From an uncultured Selenomonadales bacterium (GTDB taxonomy: Bacteria; Bacillota_C; Negativicutes; Selenomonadales; Selenomonadaceae): DNA of 5,440 bases. Position numbers and translations under genes: made by a program. The stretch spans positions 1-5,440 of the forward strand of contig CALCTX010000315.1 in the NCBI GenBank assembly GCA_937907035.1, written 5' to 3'. Below are positions 1 through 5,440 of the stretch, in pieces (the first letter of the stretch is position 1; every line of letters starts with the position of its first letter). Below the pieces are notes generated by a model that saw nothing but the letters and a program-made list of their open reading frames with translations, was not told the DNA's origin and did no database searches.

Positions 1-616
1 TTTGCGGTGACGGGCAACACTCTGCCGGCTGTAAAGAAATACAGCCAAAACAATTAGCATTACAAACAGGGGATGCCGGTATTCCGGCTTCCCAGCGACG
101 ATAAAAAAGATTTTGCGCCGTACAGCAATGCCAATTCAGTGAACAATTCCCAACCTGTTCAACAATCCTGTTATCAGGCAGGTCTTTTTTTACCCGCTTT
201 ACCAATTTAGCGAGACCACGGGTATTATAATGCACCGGATCCCATTTATCATTGTTATCGGTATAAACAGCAGCTGCATATAGCTCATCTTTATATAAAA
301 CTACAGCTGTATAACCGTAAAGTGGCAGTTGCTTTGCTTCACTCTCTGCTTTATAAGCCGGCAAAAACAATCGCGTATATCCGGCCGGCAGTATCGCTGC
401 TACTGCTCTTCCTGCTATGGGCATGATTTCGCCATCAACGATCCCCACTGCCTGACGTTCCGGCAAAAACATCAGATCAGCACTTTCCGGTAAAGGGATC
501 AGATCATCGGGAGAAAGCTCAACAATTTTTTCTCCAATTCTTGCCACCGCCGAAATCCCCGGCGTATCAAATATCTCCCCATCTTCATCAGCATATAATG
601 CTGTTATCTCACTCAT
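1..616 (-). CDS. Radical SAM protein, N-terminal part (runs off the left edge)
   Basis: The first 205 residues of a longer protein are present; the C-terminus lies outside the window. Residues 185, 189 and 192 form CNANCFGC, the CX3CX2C motif that in radical SAM enzymes binds the [4Fe-4S] cluster used to cleave S-adenosylmethionine. A CC pair follows at 200-201, with more cysteines at 158 and 164-165, so further metal sites are possible. The preceding ~180 residues form an N-terminal region rich in short beta-like segments, starting MSEITALYADEDGEIFD, which I read as a family-specific extension. The ATG at 614-616 overlaps the end of pth by 8 bases. No in-frame start lies just upstream and the ribosome binding site is weak, so translation is probably coupled to pth. 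The substrate cannot be told from this part. The radical SAM assignment is fairly sure, the function unknown. Confidence 0.82.
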   Translation of the reverse strand, partial: MSEITALYADEDGEIFDTPGISAVARIGEKIVELSPDDLIPLPESADLMFLPERQAVGIVDGEIMPIAGRAVAAILPAGYTRLFLPAYKAESEAKQLPLYGYTAVVLYKDELYAAAVYTDNNDKWDPVHYNTRGLAKLVKRVKKDLPDNRIVEQVGNCSLNWHCCTAQNLFYRRWEAGIPASPVCNANCFGCISLQPAECCPSPQ

Positions 617-1220
617 CAGCTTTGCCCGCTTTCTCTTCTTTCTTGCCCTTTTTCTCTTTTTTCGGATTAAATCGGTTCATGGCTAAATCTATTCCTTCGG
701 TAACAATACACTCGACCGCCGGTAACAAATACTCAATCGCCTCTTGTATCTTCGCCGAATCTTCCTGAGAGAAATTCGACAGAACGTGTTTGACAACTGT
801 CCATCCTTGCGGTGGACGACCTATTCCGATACGTACCCGTGCGAAATGCTCATCCTGAACGTGATACAACACTGACTTTATCCCATTATGTCCGCCGGCA
901 CTGCCTTTTTTCCTTATTCTGATTGTTCCTGCCGGTATATCCATATCATCATGTACCACTATCAAGTCTTCCGGTGACAGTTTATACCAGGAAAGCAGCG
1001 GCCCTATTTCTCTGCCGCTTTCGTTCATGTAAGTCAGAGGTTTTACCAAAACAACCTTCTCTGAACCGATTCTGCCTTCAGTTATCAAAGAATCCTGTTT
1101 TAAACGCCAATTTTCAAAACCCAGCTTTTCAGCCAATGTATCAACAAACATAAACCCTACATTATGCTTGTTTCCCTTATATTCATCTCCCGGATTACCC
1201 AGTCCCGCAATTATTTTCAT
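609..1220 (-). CDS. pth: Peptidyl-tRNA hydrolase
   Basis: This cytoplasmic enzyme cleaves the ester bond of peptidyl-tRNAs released from stalled ribosomes, recycling tRNA. It is 203 residues long, slightly over the usual 185-195. The family signatures are clear: AGLGNPG at 5-11, KHNVGF at 18-23, PLTYMNESG at 61-69, VVHDDMDIPAG at 88-98 and GSAGGHNGIKS at 106-116. The residues matching the E. coli active site are all present: N9, catalytic H19, N66, D92 and N112. After about residue 184 comes a lysine- and glutamate-rich tail (NPKKEKKGKKEEKAGKADE) beyond the usual fold. The ATG has an AGGAGG ribosome binding site 5 bases upstream. It lies 15 bases after uppP and overlaps the radical SAM gene, so all three are probably co-transcribed. 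Confidence 0.97.
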   Translation of the reverse strand: MKIIAGLGNPGDEYKGNKHNVGFMFVDTLAEKLGFENWRLKQDSLITEGRIGSEKVVLVKPLTYMNESGREIGPLLSWYKLSPEDLIVVHDDMDIPAGTIRIRKKGSAGGHNGIKSVLYHVQDEHFARVRIGIGRPPQGWTVVKHVLSNFSQEDSAKIQEAIEYLLPAVECIVTEGIDLAMNRFNPKKEKKGKKEEKAGKADE

Positions 1221-1225
1221 CTTGT

Positions 1226-1231
1226 CCTCCT
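1226..1231 (-). promoter_or_regulatory. Ribosome binding site of pth
   Basis: AGGAGG lies 5 bases before the pth ATG, inside the 15-base gap after the uppP stop codon. It gives pth its own strong initiation site even though it is probably on the uppP transcript. Confidence 0.85.
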
Positions 1232-1235
1232 GAAA

Positions 1236-2078
1236 TTACTTTGTCGGATCGCCATACATGAACAAATAAGCTAATACGATCAGCCCTAAAAAGATACGAT
1301 ACCAGCCAAATGCTTTAAAATCGTTTTTCTTAATATAGCGAAGCAAAAACTTAATTGACAAAACAGATACAATAAAGGCTGTAACCATGCCAACTATCAT
1401 TATCACGATCTCTGCCCCTGAATAATGGAACCCGAATTTTACCATTTTCAGCAAACTTGCGCCAAACATAACCGGGATCGCCAAAAAGAATGTAAATTCT
1501 GCCGCCACATAACGTGATGTGCCAAACAATATACCGCCCAAAATTGTTGCCCCGGAGCGTGATGTCCCCGGCACCAGAGAAAGCACCTGAAATAATCCGA
1601 TAATAAAAGCCGTCTTATAATCGAGACAGTCAAGATCTTTAACCCGTGGTGAACGTTTTTTATTATATATTTCTACCACAATAAACAACACACCATAGAT
1701 GATCAAAGTGGACGCAACAACCGGTGCATTCATAAAATGTGCTTCCATATACTTATTAAACATTAAACCGATAACCCCTGCCGGAATACAAGCAAATATT
1801 ACCTTATACCACAACTGAAAAGTCTTTTCCTTTTCTTTTTTGGTTTTCCAATCTGAAAACGGGTTTAATTTTTCAAAATTCAGCACTACTACCGCCAAAA
1901 TAGCCCCTAATTGAATAACAACTAAAAACATATCCATAAAAGCTTTAGAAACATTCAACTTAATAAATTCATCAACCAGTATCATGTGACCTGTACTGCT
2001 GATTGGCAGCCATTCTGTCAATCCTTCAACAATTCCTAATATAATTGTTTTTACCAACTCTGCAAAATTTAACTCCAC
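1236..2078 (-). CDS. uppP: Undecaprenyl-diphosphatase (UppP/BacA family)
   Basis: This integral membrane enzyme dephosphorylates undecaprenyl diphosphate to the monophosphate, recycling the lipid carrier for peptidoglycan and other envelope polymers; family members confer bacitracin tolerance when abundant. From the GTG start it has 280 residues, close to the family norm. Both BacA signatures are present: [14 protein letters not shown] at 18-31 (with the ExxxE glutamates E18 and E22) and PGTSRSGAT at 170-178 (with R174). Hydrophobic stretches near 47-67, 91-107, 118-137, 154-169, 190-210, 222-247 and 259-275 fit a multi-spanning protein. An upstream ATG (2091-2093) is in frame, but the GGGAGG ribosome binding site starts at the last base of that ATG, 7 bases before GTG 2076-2078. 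The GTG also gives a normal family N-terminus. It is first gene of the uppP-pth-radical SAM unit. Confidence 0.95.
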   Translation of the reverse strand: MELNFAELVKTIILGIVEGLTEWLPISSTGHMILVDEFIKLNVSKAFMDMFLVVIQLGAILAVVVLNFEKLNPFSDWKTKKEKEKTFQLWYKVIFACIPAGVIGLMFNKYMEAHFMNAPVVASTLIIYGVLFIVVEIYNKKRSPRVKDLDCLDYKTAFIIGLFQVLSLVPGTSRSGATILGGILFGTSRYVAAEFTFFLAIPVMFGASLLKMVKFGFHYSGAEIVIMIVGMVTAFIVSVLSIKFLLRYIKKNDFKAFGWYRIFLGLIVLAYLFMYGDPTK

Positions 2079-2085
2079 AAAAAGG

Positions 2086-2091
2086 CCTCCC
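2086..2091 (-). promoter_or_regulatory. Ribosome binding site deciding the uppP GTG start
   Basis: GGGAGG ends 7 bases before GTG 2076-2078. It overlaps the last base of the in-frame ATG at 2091-2093, so it cannot serve that ATG. Upstream of the ATG only a weak AGAAAG is seen. This favours the 280-residue form of UppP over a 285-residue one. Confidence 0.8.
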
Positions 2092-2119
2092 ATTATCTTT
2101 CTAATAAATCATGCGTTAT

Positions 2120-2128
2120 ATTATATCA
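2120..2128 (-). promoter_or_regulatory. Extended -10 promoter for uppP-pth-radical SAM
   Basis: TGATATAAT is a perfect TATAAT with the TGn extension. No good -35 hexamer sits 16-18 bases upstream, which is typical of extended -10 promoters. The start of transcription is expected near 2113, giving a leader of about 35 bases before GTG 2078. It lies just past the terminator of the upstream unit, where a new promoter is needed. Confidence 0.65.
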
Positions 2129-2150
2129 TCTCACATACAAAAATAACAGA

Positions 2151-2180
2151 AAAAGAAAAGCAGGTCCATAACGAACCTGC
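2151..2180 (-). terminator. Intrinsic terminator after the Asp23-domain gene
   Basis: On the minus strand GCAGGTTC and GGACCTGC pair over 8 bp (2173-2180 with 2160-2167; one G-U pair) around the 5-base loop GTTAT. TTTTCTTTT follows at once, and more T-rich sequence continues to about 2141. The stem begins 6 bases after the stop codon of the P-loop/Asp23 gene. It separates the rny-side unit from the uppP unit. Confidence 0.88.
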
Positions 2181-2186
2181 CTGATT

Positions 2187-3014
2187 TTACATTGCCAGAT
2201 CAGTAACTTCAATATTTACCCGTCTGACAACAATCCCTGTCATATATTCAATAGCTTCTTTTATTTTCTCCTGCATTTGCTTTATCAATTCCGGTATCTG
2301 CTTCCCATATTTCATAACTACCTCACAGAATATCTCAACTCCGCAATCATCGTCGCCTTTCTTCATATGCCGAACTTTTATTCCGCCCATTTTGGCTGCA
2401 AAACCTTTTTCAATTGCCAAACGGGAAACTATTTCTTTTATTGCTGAATCATCAATTATCAATTTCCCATAATAGCTAAAAATCGGCCGAACGATAGATT
2501 TTTCTCCCAGTTTTCTTCTCTGCGTTCCGGATTTTTTAAAAAATGACTGCAACGGATCGATCAAGAAACCGGAAAAATGCGGTTTTAATTCAATTGTCGG
2601 CACAGGAATAATATGCTTTCCTTCTTTTGTCCGATAGTAGTGCGCTTTTTCGATTTCTTTTTTCGAGGCAATATCCTCTATCCGTATTATCGTTGATACT
2701 GCCGGCAATTTAAGCAATTTTGCTATTTTATGAACCATATTCTCTGAAGTTCCTAAAATAAGGATTCGCTCAGGCTTTACAGTGTCAATAGCGGCCTTGA
2801 CCTCTTCAGCATGCCCCGGCAATACAAAAATAGCCCGCCTTACCGCCATTATTTTGCTTTTCTCTTTTTTTGCCGAACTTCCGGCTATTATCTTCCCGTC
2901 CCGAATAAGAATACCATCATCAATAATAGCATCAGCTTTGTAATTATGTGCAACAATAAGTGCTCTATGGCTCTTGCCTGTACCGGCCGGCCCGACCAAT
3001 GCGATTATTTCCAT
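2187..3014 (-). CDS. P-loop NTPase-like protein with C-terminal Asp23/Gls24 domain
   Basis: The 275 residues fall into two parts. The N-terminus has a Walker A motif, GPAGTGKS at 8-15, followed by an alpha/beta-looking region to about 160 with hydrophobic strands at 61-65 (AIFVL) and 83-87 (RILIL); I could not assign a clear Walker B. A basic linker (KKSGTQRRKLG, 160-170) leads to a C-terminal domain at about 172-272 that matches the Asp23/Gls24 pattern: GKLIIDDSAIKEIV at 183-196, the GGIKV turn, VEIFCEVVMKYG at 226-237, then IPELIKQMQEKIKEAIEYMTG and VRRVNIEV. Asp23 proteins are linked to envelope stress and to membrane-anchored assemblies in Gram-positive bacteria. Here no membrane segment or signal peptide is seen, so it is probably cytoplasmic. 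The start has a GGGTGA site close upstream. It follows the PHP gene by 32 bases and ends the unit. The role is unknown. Confidence 0.85.
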   Translation of the reverse strand: MEIIALVGPAGTGKSHRALIVAHNYKADAIIDDGILIRDGKIIAGSSAKKEKSKIMAVRRAIFVLPGHAEEVKAAIDTVKPERILILGTSENMVHKIAKLLKLPAVSTIIRIEDIASKKEIEKAHYYRTKEGKHIIPVPTIELKPHFSGFLIDPLQSFFKKSGTQRRKLGEKSIVRPIFSYYGKLIIDDSAIKEIVSRLAIEKGFAAKMGGIKVRHMKKGDDDCGVEIFCEVVMKYGKQIPELIKQMQEKIKEAIEYMTGIVVRRVNIEVTDLAM

Positions 3015-3046
3015 TTCATCACCCGCTTTGTCAAAACAAACAAGCT

Positions 3047-3877
3047 TTAGTCAAATCCACCTATTTTATAGATAAATTTTGCATAATCATCATCAATAAT
3101 AAATTCACCCAAATTTTCCGGATACCGACCGGGAATACCATGAAAATCAGAACCACCCGTCAAAAGCAAGCCCCTGTCTCTAGCAAACTTAGTATAGCGT
3201 TCTGTATCATTTTCATCATGCTGAGGATAAAAAACTTCCAACCCGCCAAAATCAAGTTCCAGCAACGACTCCACCAAGCTGTCATCTCCGACCAGTTTAG
3301 GATGTGCCAATACCGGAATCCCTCCAGCCTGAAGGATAATATTTACTATCTCCTCCGGCGACAAACGAAAATTGGCTACATAAGCTGGTTTTCCCGGAGA
3401 CAATAGCTCACTAAATACAGTTCTGATGTCAGGGAAAAAGCCTTTTTTAACCATCACTCTTGCAATATGAGAGCGCCCGACAGAATGACTTGTCCCGGCT
3501 ACTTTTAAGACTTCAGCCTCTGTTACCGAAAAGCCTTGCTCTTTTATTTTTTCCAACATTGTTGAAAATCTTACCCATCTGGCTTCGGCTACATCATTCA
3601 GCGCATCGATAAGCTGTTGATTAAATATGTTAATATTATAGCCCAAAATATGAACTTCATGACCGAGCCGATTACTGCTGAACTCAATTCCCGGTATTAT
3701 TCCGATCCCTTTTGACGGATAAAATCCTCGTTCATACATATATCGTATACCATCTATTGTATCATGGTCAGTAATCGCAATATAATCAAGCCCGGCTTCC
3801 CTCGCTTGACGCAATATTTCCTCCGGCATGAAATTTCCGTCAGAAAAAGCTGTATGTATATGCATATCGCTTGCCAT
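3047..3877 (-). CDS. PHP-domain phosphoesterase, TrpH/YciV (RNase AM) type
   Basis: A 276-residue metal-dependent phosphoesterase of the PHP family. The metal ligands are in place: H6 and H8 (DMHIHTAFSDG, 4-14), D13, H38 (ITDHDT, 35-40), E65 (PGIEFSS, 62-68), H76, H131 and/or H137 region, H192 (LAHPKL, 190-195), and D244/H246 (GGSDFHG, 241-247). Relatives include E. coli YciV (RNase AM), a 5'-3' exoribonuclease, and enzymes hydrolysing nucleoside 3',5'-bisphosphates. Length and the internal RSHIARVMVKKGF segment (135-147) fit that group, so acting on short RNA or pAp-like nucleotides is likely but inferred. The start is set at ATG 3875-3877, where GGAG lies 9 bases upstream; the in-frame TTG at 3884-3886 directly abuts GGAG and is unlikely. 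It sits between ymdB (89-base gap measured to TTG) and the Asp23-domain gene. Confidence 0.92.
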   Translation of the reverse strand: MASDMHIHTAFSDGNFMPEEILRQAREAGLDYIAITDHDTIDGIRYMYERGFYPSKGIGIIPGIEFSSNRLGHEVHILGYNINIFNQQLIDALNDVAEARWVRFSTMLEKIKEQGFSVTEAEVLKVAGTSHSVGRSHIARVMVKKGFFPDIRTVFSELLSPGKPAYVANFRLSPEEIVNIILQAGGIPVLAHPKLVGDDSLVESLLELDFGGLEVFYPQHDENDTERYTKFARDRGLLLTGGSDFHGIPGRYPENLGEFIIDDDYAKFIYKIGGFD

Positions 3878-3886
3878 CAAAGTCAA

Positions 3887-3890
3887 CTCC
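3887..3890 (-). promoter_or_regulatory. Ribosome binding site deciding the PHP gene start
   Basis: GGAG lies 9 bases before ATG 3875-3877 and directly touches the in-frame TTG 3884-3886. Only the ATG has workable spacing, so the protein should begin MASDMHIH. Confidence 0.75.
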
Positions 3891-3975
3891 GCTTATAGTA
3901 ATTGCTTTGCTTTTGCAAATCATAAAACATTATTCCAAAATTTAAGATTCGACTTTAGAGATAAAAATCCTGCTT

Positions 3976-4773
3976 TTATTTTTGAATAGTCTGCTCTCCC
4001 TCTCGTATCAACACTCTCGCAATAGACTTTGATCTGTTCGAGTCATCATCTACCTCAAGTATTACCGCACCAAACTCACACGCAGTATCAGGAATTTCAA
4101 ATTTAACCGGTCTGCAAGTTAAAAATTTTTCAATGATCAACTCTTTTTTCACCCCAAGAATCGAATCGACCGGTCCTACCATACCTAAATCTGAAATATA
4201 TGCTGTACCATTAGGCAAAATTCGCTCGTCAGCAGTTTGAACATGCGTATGTGTTCCTACCACAGCATTTACTCTTCCATCAAGATAGTTAGCCATTGCT
4301 AATTTTTCAGAAGTTGTCTCAGCATGAAAATCAAGAATAATGATATTACATTCCTTTTCCATTTCCTTTAAAACAATATCTGCTTTTTGAAAAGGACAAT
4401 CCATCTCAGGCATAAAAGCACGACCGGAAAGATTTAATACCCCAATATTTTTTGCTTTAAAGGGATATATGCAATATCCTTTCCCCGGAGCATTTTCCGG
4501 ATAATTCGCCGGCCGGATCAAAAACGGTTCTGTCTCAATAAACTGCAAAACCTCTTTTTTATCCCAAATATGATTTCCTGACGTAATAATGTCAGCTCCA
4601 CCGGCATATAATTCATCAATTGCCGTTCTCGTCAAACCTTTTCCTGCCGCAGCATTTTCACCATTGACGATAACAACATCAATATTATTCGTTCGCTTTA
4701 TTTCATGCACATATTTAGAAAAAGCCGCCCGTCCAGGGCGGCCACAAACATCACCAACAATCAAAAACTTCAA
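3976..4773 (-). CDS. ymdB: YmdB-family metallophosphoesterase (TIGR00282)
   Basis: A 265-residue protein, almost identical in length to Bacillus subtilis YmdB (264), a cytoplasmic calcineurin-like phosphodiesterase able to hydrolyse cyclic nucleotides and needed for late adaptive behaviour such as biofilm formation. The dimetal-site residues fall at the same positions as in YmdB: D8 (GDVCGRPGR, 7-15), E39/N40 (NGENAAAGKGL), N67/H68 (SGNHIWDKKEV), H150 (DFHAETTSEK, 148-157), H175 and H177 (GTHTHVQTADERI). The start is TTG 4771-4773, with GGAGG 9 bases upstream. There is no in-frame ATG nearby, and the stop codon of the preceding gene lies in the same frame six codons upstream. Bacillus carries rny-ymdB as neighbours; here one unknown gene separates them. 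The natural substrate is not proven for the family as a whole. Confidence 0.95.
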   Translation of the reverse strand: MKFLIVGDVCGRPGRAAFSKYVHEIKRTNNIDVVIVNGENAAAGKGLTRTAIDELYAGGADIITSGNHIWDKKEVLQFIETEPFLIRPANYPENAPGKGYCIYPFKAKNIGVLNLSGRAFMPEMDCPFQKADIVLKEMEKECNIIILDFHAETTSEKLAMANYLDGRVNAVVGTHTHVQTADERILPNGTAYISDLGMVGPVDSILGVKKELIIEKFLTCRPVKFEIPDTACEFGAVILEVDDDSNRSKSIARVLIREGEQTIQK

Positions 4774-4782
4774 AATAAAATG

Positions 4783-4787
4783 CCTCC
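4783..4787 (-). promoter_or_regulatory. Ribosome binding site supporting the TTG start of ymdB
   Basis: GGAGG sits 9 bases before TTG 4771-4773 and one base after the TAG stop of the 177-residue gene. It is the only good site near the conserved KFLIVGDV N-terminus, so it supports TTG initiation. Confidence 0.82.
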
Positions 4788-4788
4788 A

Positions 4789-5322
4789 CTATCTATTGAA
4801 CACCATAACACGACCATCTTCACGAACTCCTACCATTCTGTCAGCCAGATGTCCGGCCTTCAGCGTCGTTATCATATGATCAATAAATTCCTCTTGCGCC
4901 GGCTCTCCGGCAATATCCACATCCATATAAACACCATCATTATCATGATCCATCACAAGGATATTTCCTAACTGCTCATGAATAATGGTACTTACCATAC
5001 TTATCTCGCCTTGTGATATTGTTGCCACATCCCGGATAATATGGAAAAAAGCCGTATTCCCCTGTCCTTCAAGGAAAATCTCAATTCTTGCATCTGTATA
5101 ACCTTCCAAACTATGATACGCAAGAATACTTTCCTGTACAAAGCGTCCAATATTTTCATAGGCTTCTCTCGAAAGCACTTCTTTAAGTGCAAAAGAGAAA
5201 TGAAGTGCATCTTCCCGAGGCTCGTAACTTACTGTACCGATTTCAGGATAGCATACTAAAATAGATACCAAAAGCTTGATGCCATCCATATTTGGCTTTT
5301 TACCTTTTTTTATTTTCAGCAT
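4789..5322 (-). CDS. Protein of unknown function between rny and ymdB
   Basis: I do not recognise a named family. The 177-residue protein starts with a basic stretch (MLKIKKGKKP), has no signal peptide or clear membrane segment, and is acidic overall; it should be a cytoplasmic alpha/beta protein. No catalytic motif or cysteine cluster is seen. Two parts share a helix-strand-strand-helix look: LLVSILVCYPEIGTVSYEP (17-35) followed by HFSFALKE, and SMVSTIIHEQLGNILVMDHD (108-127) followed by VYMDVDIAGE, which may mean an internal duplication. The ATG 5320-5322 has AAGGA 5 bases and GGAGG 12 bases upstream, and an in-frame TGA (5332-5334) rules out an earlier start. It lies 72 bases after rny and ends 15 bases before ymdB. 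Codon use resembles its neighbours and the frame is intact, so a real gene is very likely. Confidence 0.85.
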   Translation of the reverse strand: MLKIKKGKKPNMDGIKLLVSILVCYPEIGTVSYEPREDALHFSFALKEVLSREAYENIGRFVQESILAYHSLEGYTDARIEIFLEGQGNTAFFHIIRDVATISQGEISMVSTIIHEQLGNILVMDHDNDGVYMDVDIAGEPAQEEFIDHMITTLKAGHLADRMVGVREDGRVMVFNR

Positions 5323-5352
5323 AGCCGTCCTTCACCTCCGACAAAACCACTG

Positions 5353-5378
5353 AACAGAGGGGATAGTTCCCCTCTGTT
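5353..5378 (-). terminator. Strong hairpin after rny, without a U-tract
   Basis: AACAGAGGGGA and TCCCCTCTGTT (5353-5363 and 5368-5378) form a perfect 11-bp stem with a 4-base loop. On the minus strand the stem is followed by CAGTGG and only then TTTT, so it is a poor classical terminator. It may be a partial terminator, an mRNA 3'-end stabiliser, or a processing site between rny and the next gene. The next ribosome binding site begins 13 bases after the stem, leaving no room for a normal promoter after it. Confidence 0.55.
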
Positions 5379-5394
5379 TGATTGTTTACCAGAA

Positions 5395-5440
5395 TCATTT
5401 TGCATAATCGACTACACGTGTCTCCCGGATAAGCGTTGCT
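5395..5440 (-). CDS. rny: Ribonuclease Y, C-terminal end (partial)
   Basis: Only the last 15 codons are in the window, reading ATLIRETRVVDYAK and then TGA. This closely matches the conserved C-terminus of RNase Y (VIRETRAVEYAK in Bacillus subtilis as I recall it), the membrane-anchored endoribonuclease that starts mRNA decay in many Bacillota. The ymdB gene downstream supports the call, since rny and ymdB are neighbours in Bacillus. The KH and HD domains must lie beyond the right edge. Confidence 0.88.
   Translation of the reverse strand, partial: ATLIRETRVVDYAK

Noticed and set aside
75..88. Inverted repeat GCCGG-TATT-CCGGC
   Set aside because: The stem is only 5 bp, has no U-tract, and lies inside the radical SAM reading frame where it encodes AGIPA; it fits the general CCGG richness.
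166..190. Short hairpin followed by TTTTTTT on the plus strand
   Set aside because: The stem is about 4 bp and separated from the T-run by six bases; it lies inside a minus-strand gene, with no plus-strand gene to terminate.
2960..3406. Open frame of 148 codons on the plus strand
   Set aside because: It lies antisense across the P-loop/Asp23 and PHP genes, has no recognisable motif, and its composition is explained by the genes on the other strand.
3919..3924. TATGAT as a possible -10 box for a promoter in front of the PHP gene
   Set aside because: No acceptable -35 is found 16-18 bases upstream and there is no TGn extension. A rival TATAAG at about 3891-3896 would start transcription at or past the ribosome binding site. 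Read-through from ymdB is simpler.
4771..4791. Amber read-through fusing the 177-residue protein to YmdB
   Set aside because: The two genes are in the same frame with a single TAG between them, but a good GGAGG directly after the stop supports independent initiation at TTG.
4589..4971. Overlapping plus-strand open frames
   Set aside because: They are antisense to ymdB and the 177-residue gene, lack a family pattern, and conflict with well-supported minus-strand genes.

Overview
The window reads as a compact stretch of chromosome from a low-to-mid GC bacterium (roughly 40% GC by eye), most likely of the Bacillota. The order RNase Y, (unknown gene), YmdB resembles the rny-ymdB arrangement of Bacillus. 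The start codons (TTG, GTG and ATG with strong GGAGG ribosome binding sites) also fit. A Negativicutes-type genome is my best guess, from general resemblance only. Every gene is on the minus strand, so transcription runs from position 5440 towards position 1. No tRNA, rRNA, insertion sequence, CRISPR array or phage gene was seen, and no gene-free gap exceeds about 110 bases.

Upstream unit (5440 to about 2146). The last codons of RNase Y (rny) enter at the right edge. A perfect 11-bp hairpin follows, then an unrecognised 177-residue protein, the metallophosphoesterase YmdB (TTG start), a PHP-domain phosphoesterase of the TrpH/YciV (RNase AM) type, and a two-part protein joining an N-terminal P-loop domain to a C-terminal Asp23/Gls24 domain. 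A good intrinsic terminator closes the unit at 2151-2180. Three of the five genes have known or likely roles in RNA or nucleotide turnover (RNase Y, YmdB, PHP protein), so the cluster looks like an RNA-decay and signalling neighbourhood with two poorly understood passengers.

Downstream unit (about 2128 to 1 and beyond). An extended -10 promoter (TGATATAAT) just past the terminator drives uppP (undecaprenyl-diphosphatase, cell-wall lipid recycling), then pth (peptidyl-tRNA hydrolase) after a 15-base gap. A radical SAM protein follows, overlapping pth by 8 bases and cut off by the left edge of the window. Its CX3CX2C cluster motif is present just before the edge.

Three start sites depend on the ribosome binding sites. 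uppP is placed at GTG 2078 rather than ATG 2093, the PHP gene at ATG 3877 rather than TTG 3886, and ymdB at TTG 4773. The tetranucleotide CCGG is strikingly common across the window (about 50 by hand count against about 10 expected). Most genes here are housekeeping. The less understood items are the Asp23/P-loop fusion, the 177-residue protein and the radical SAM protein.
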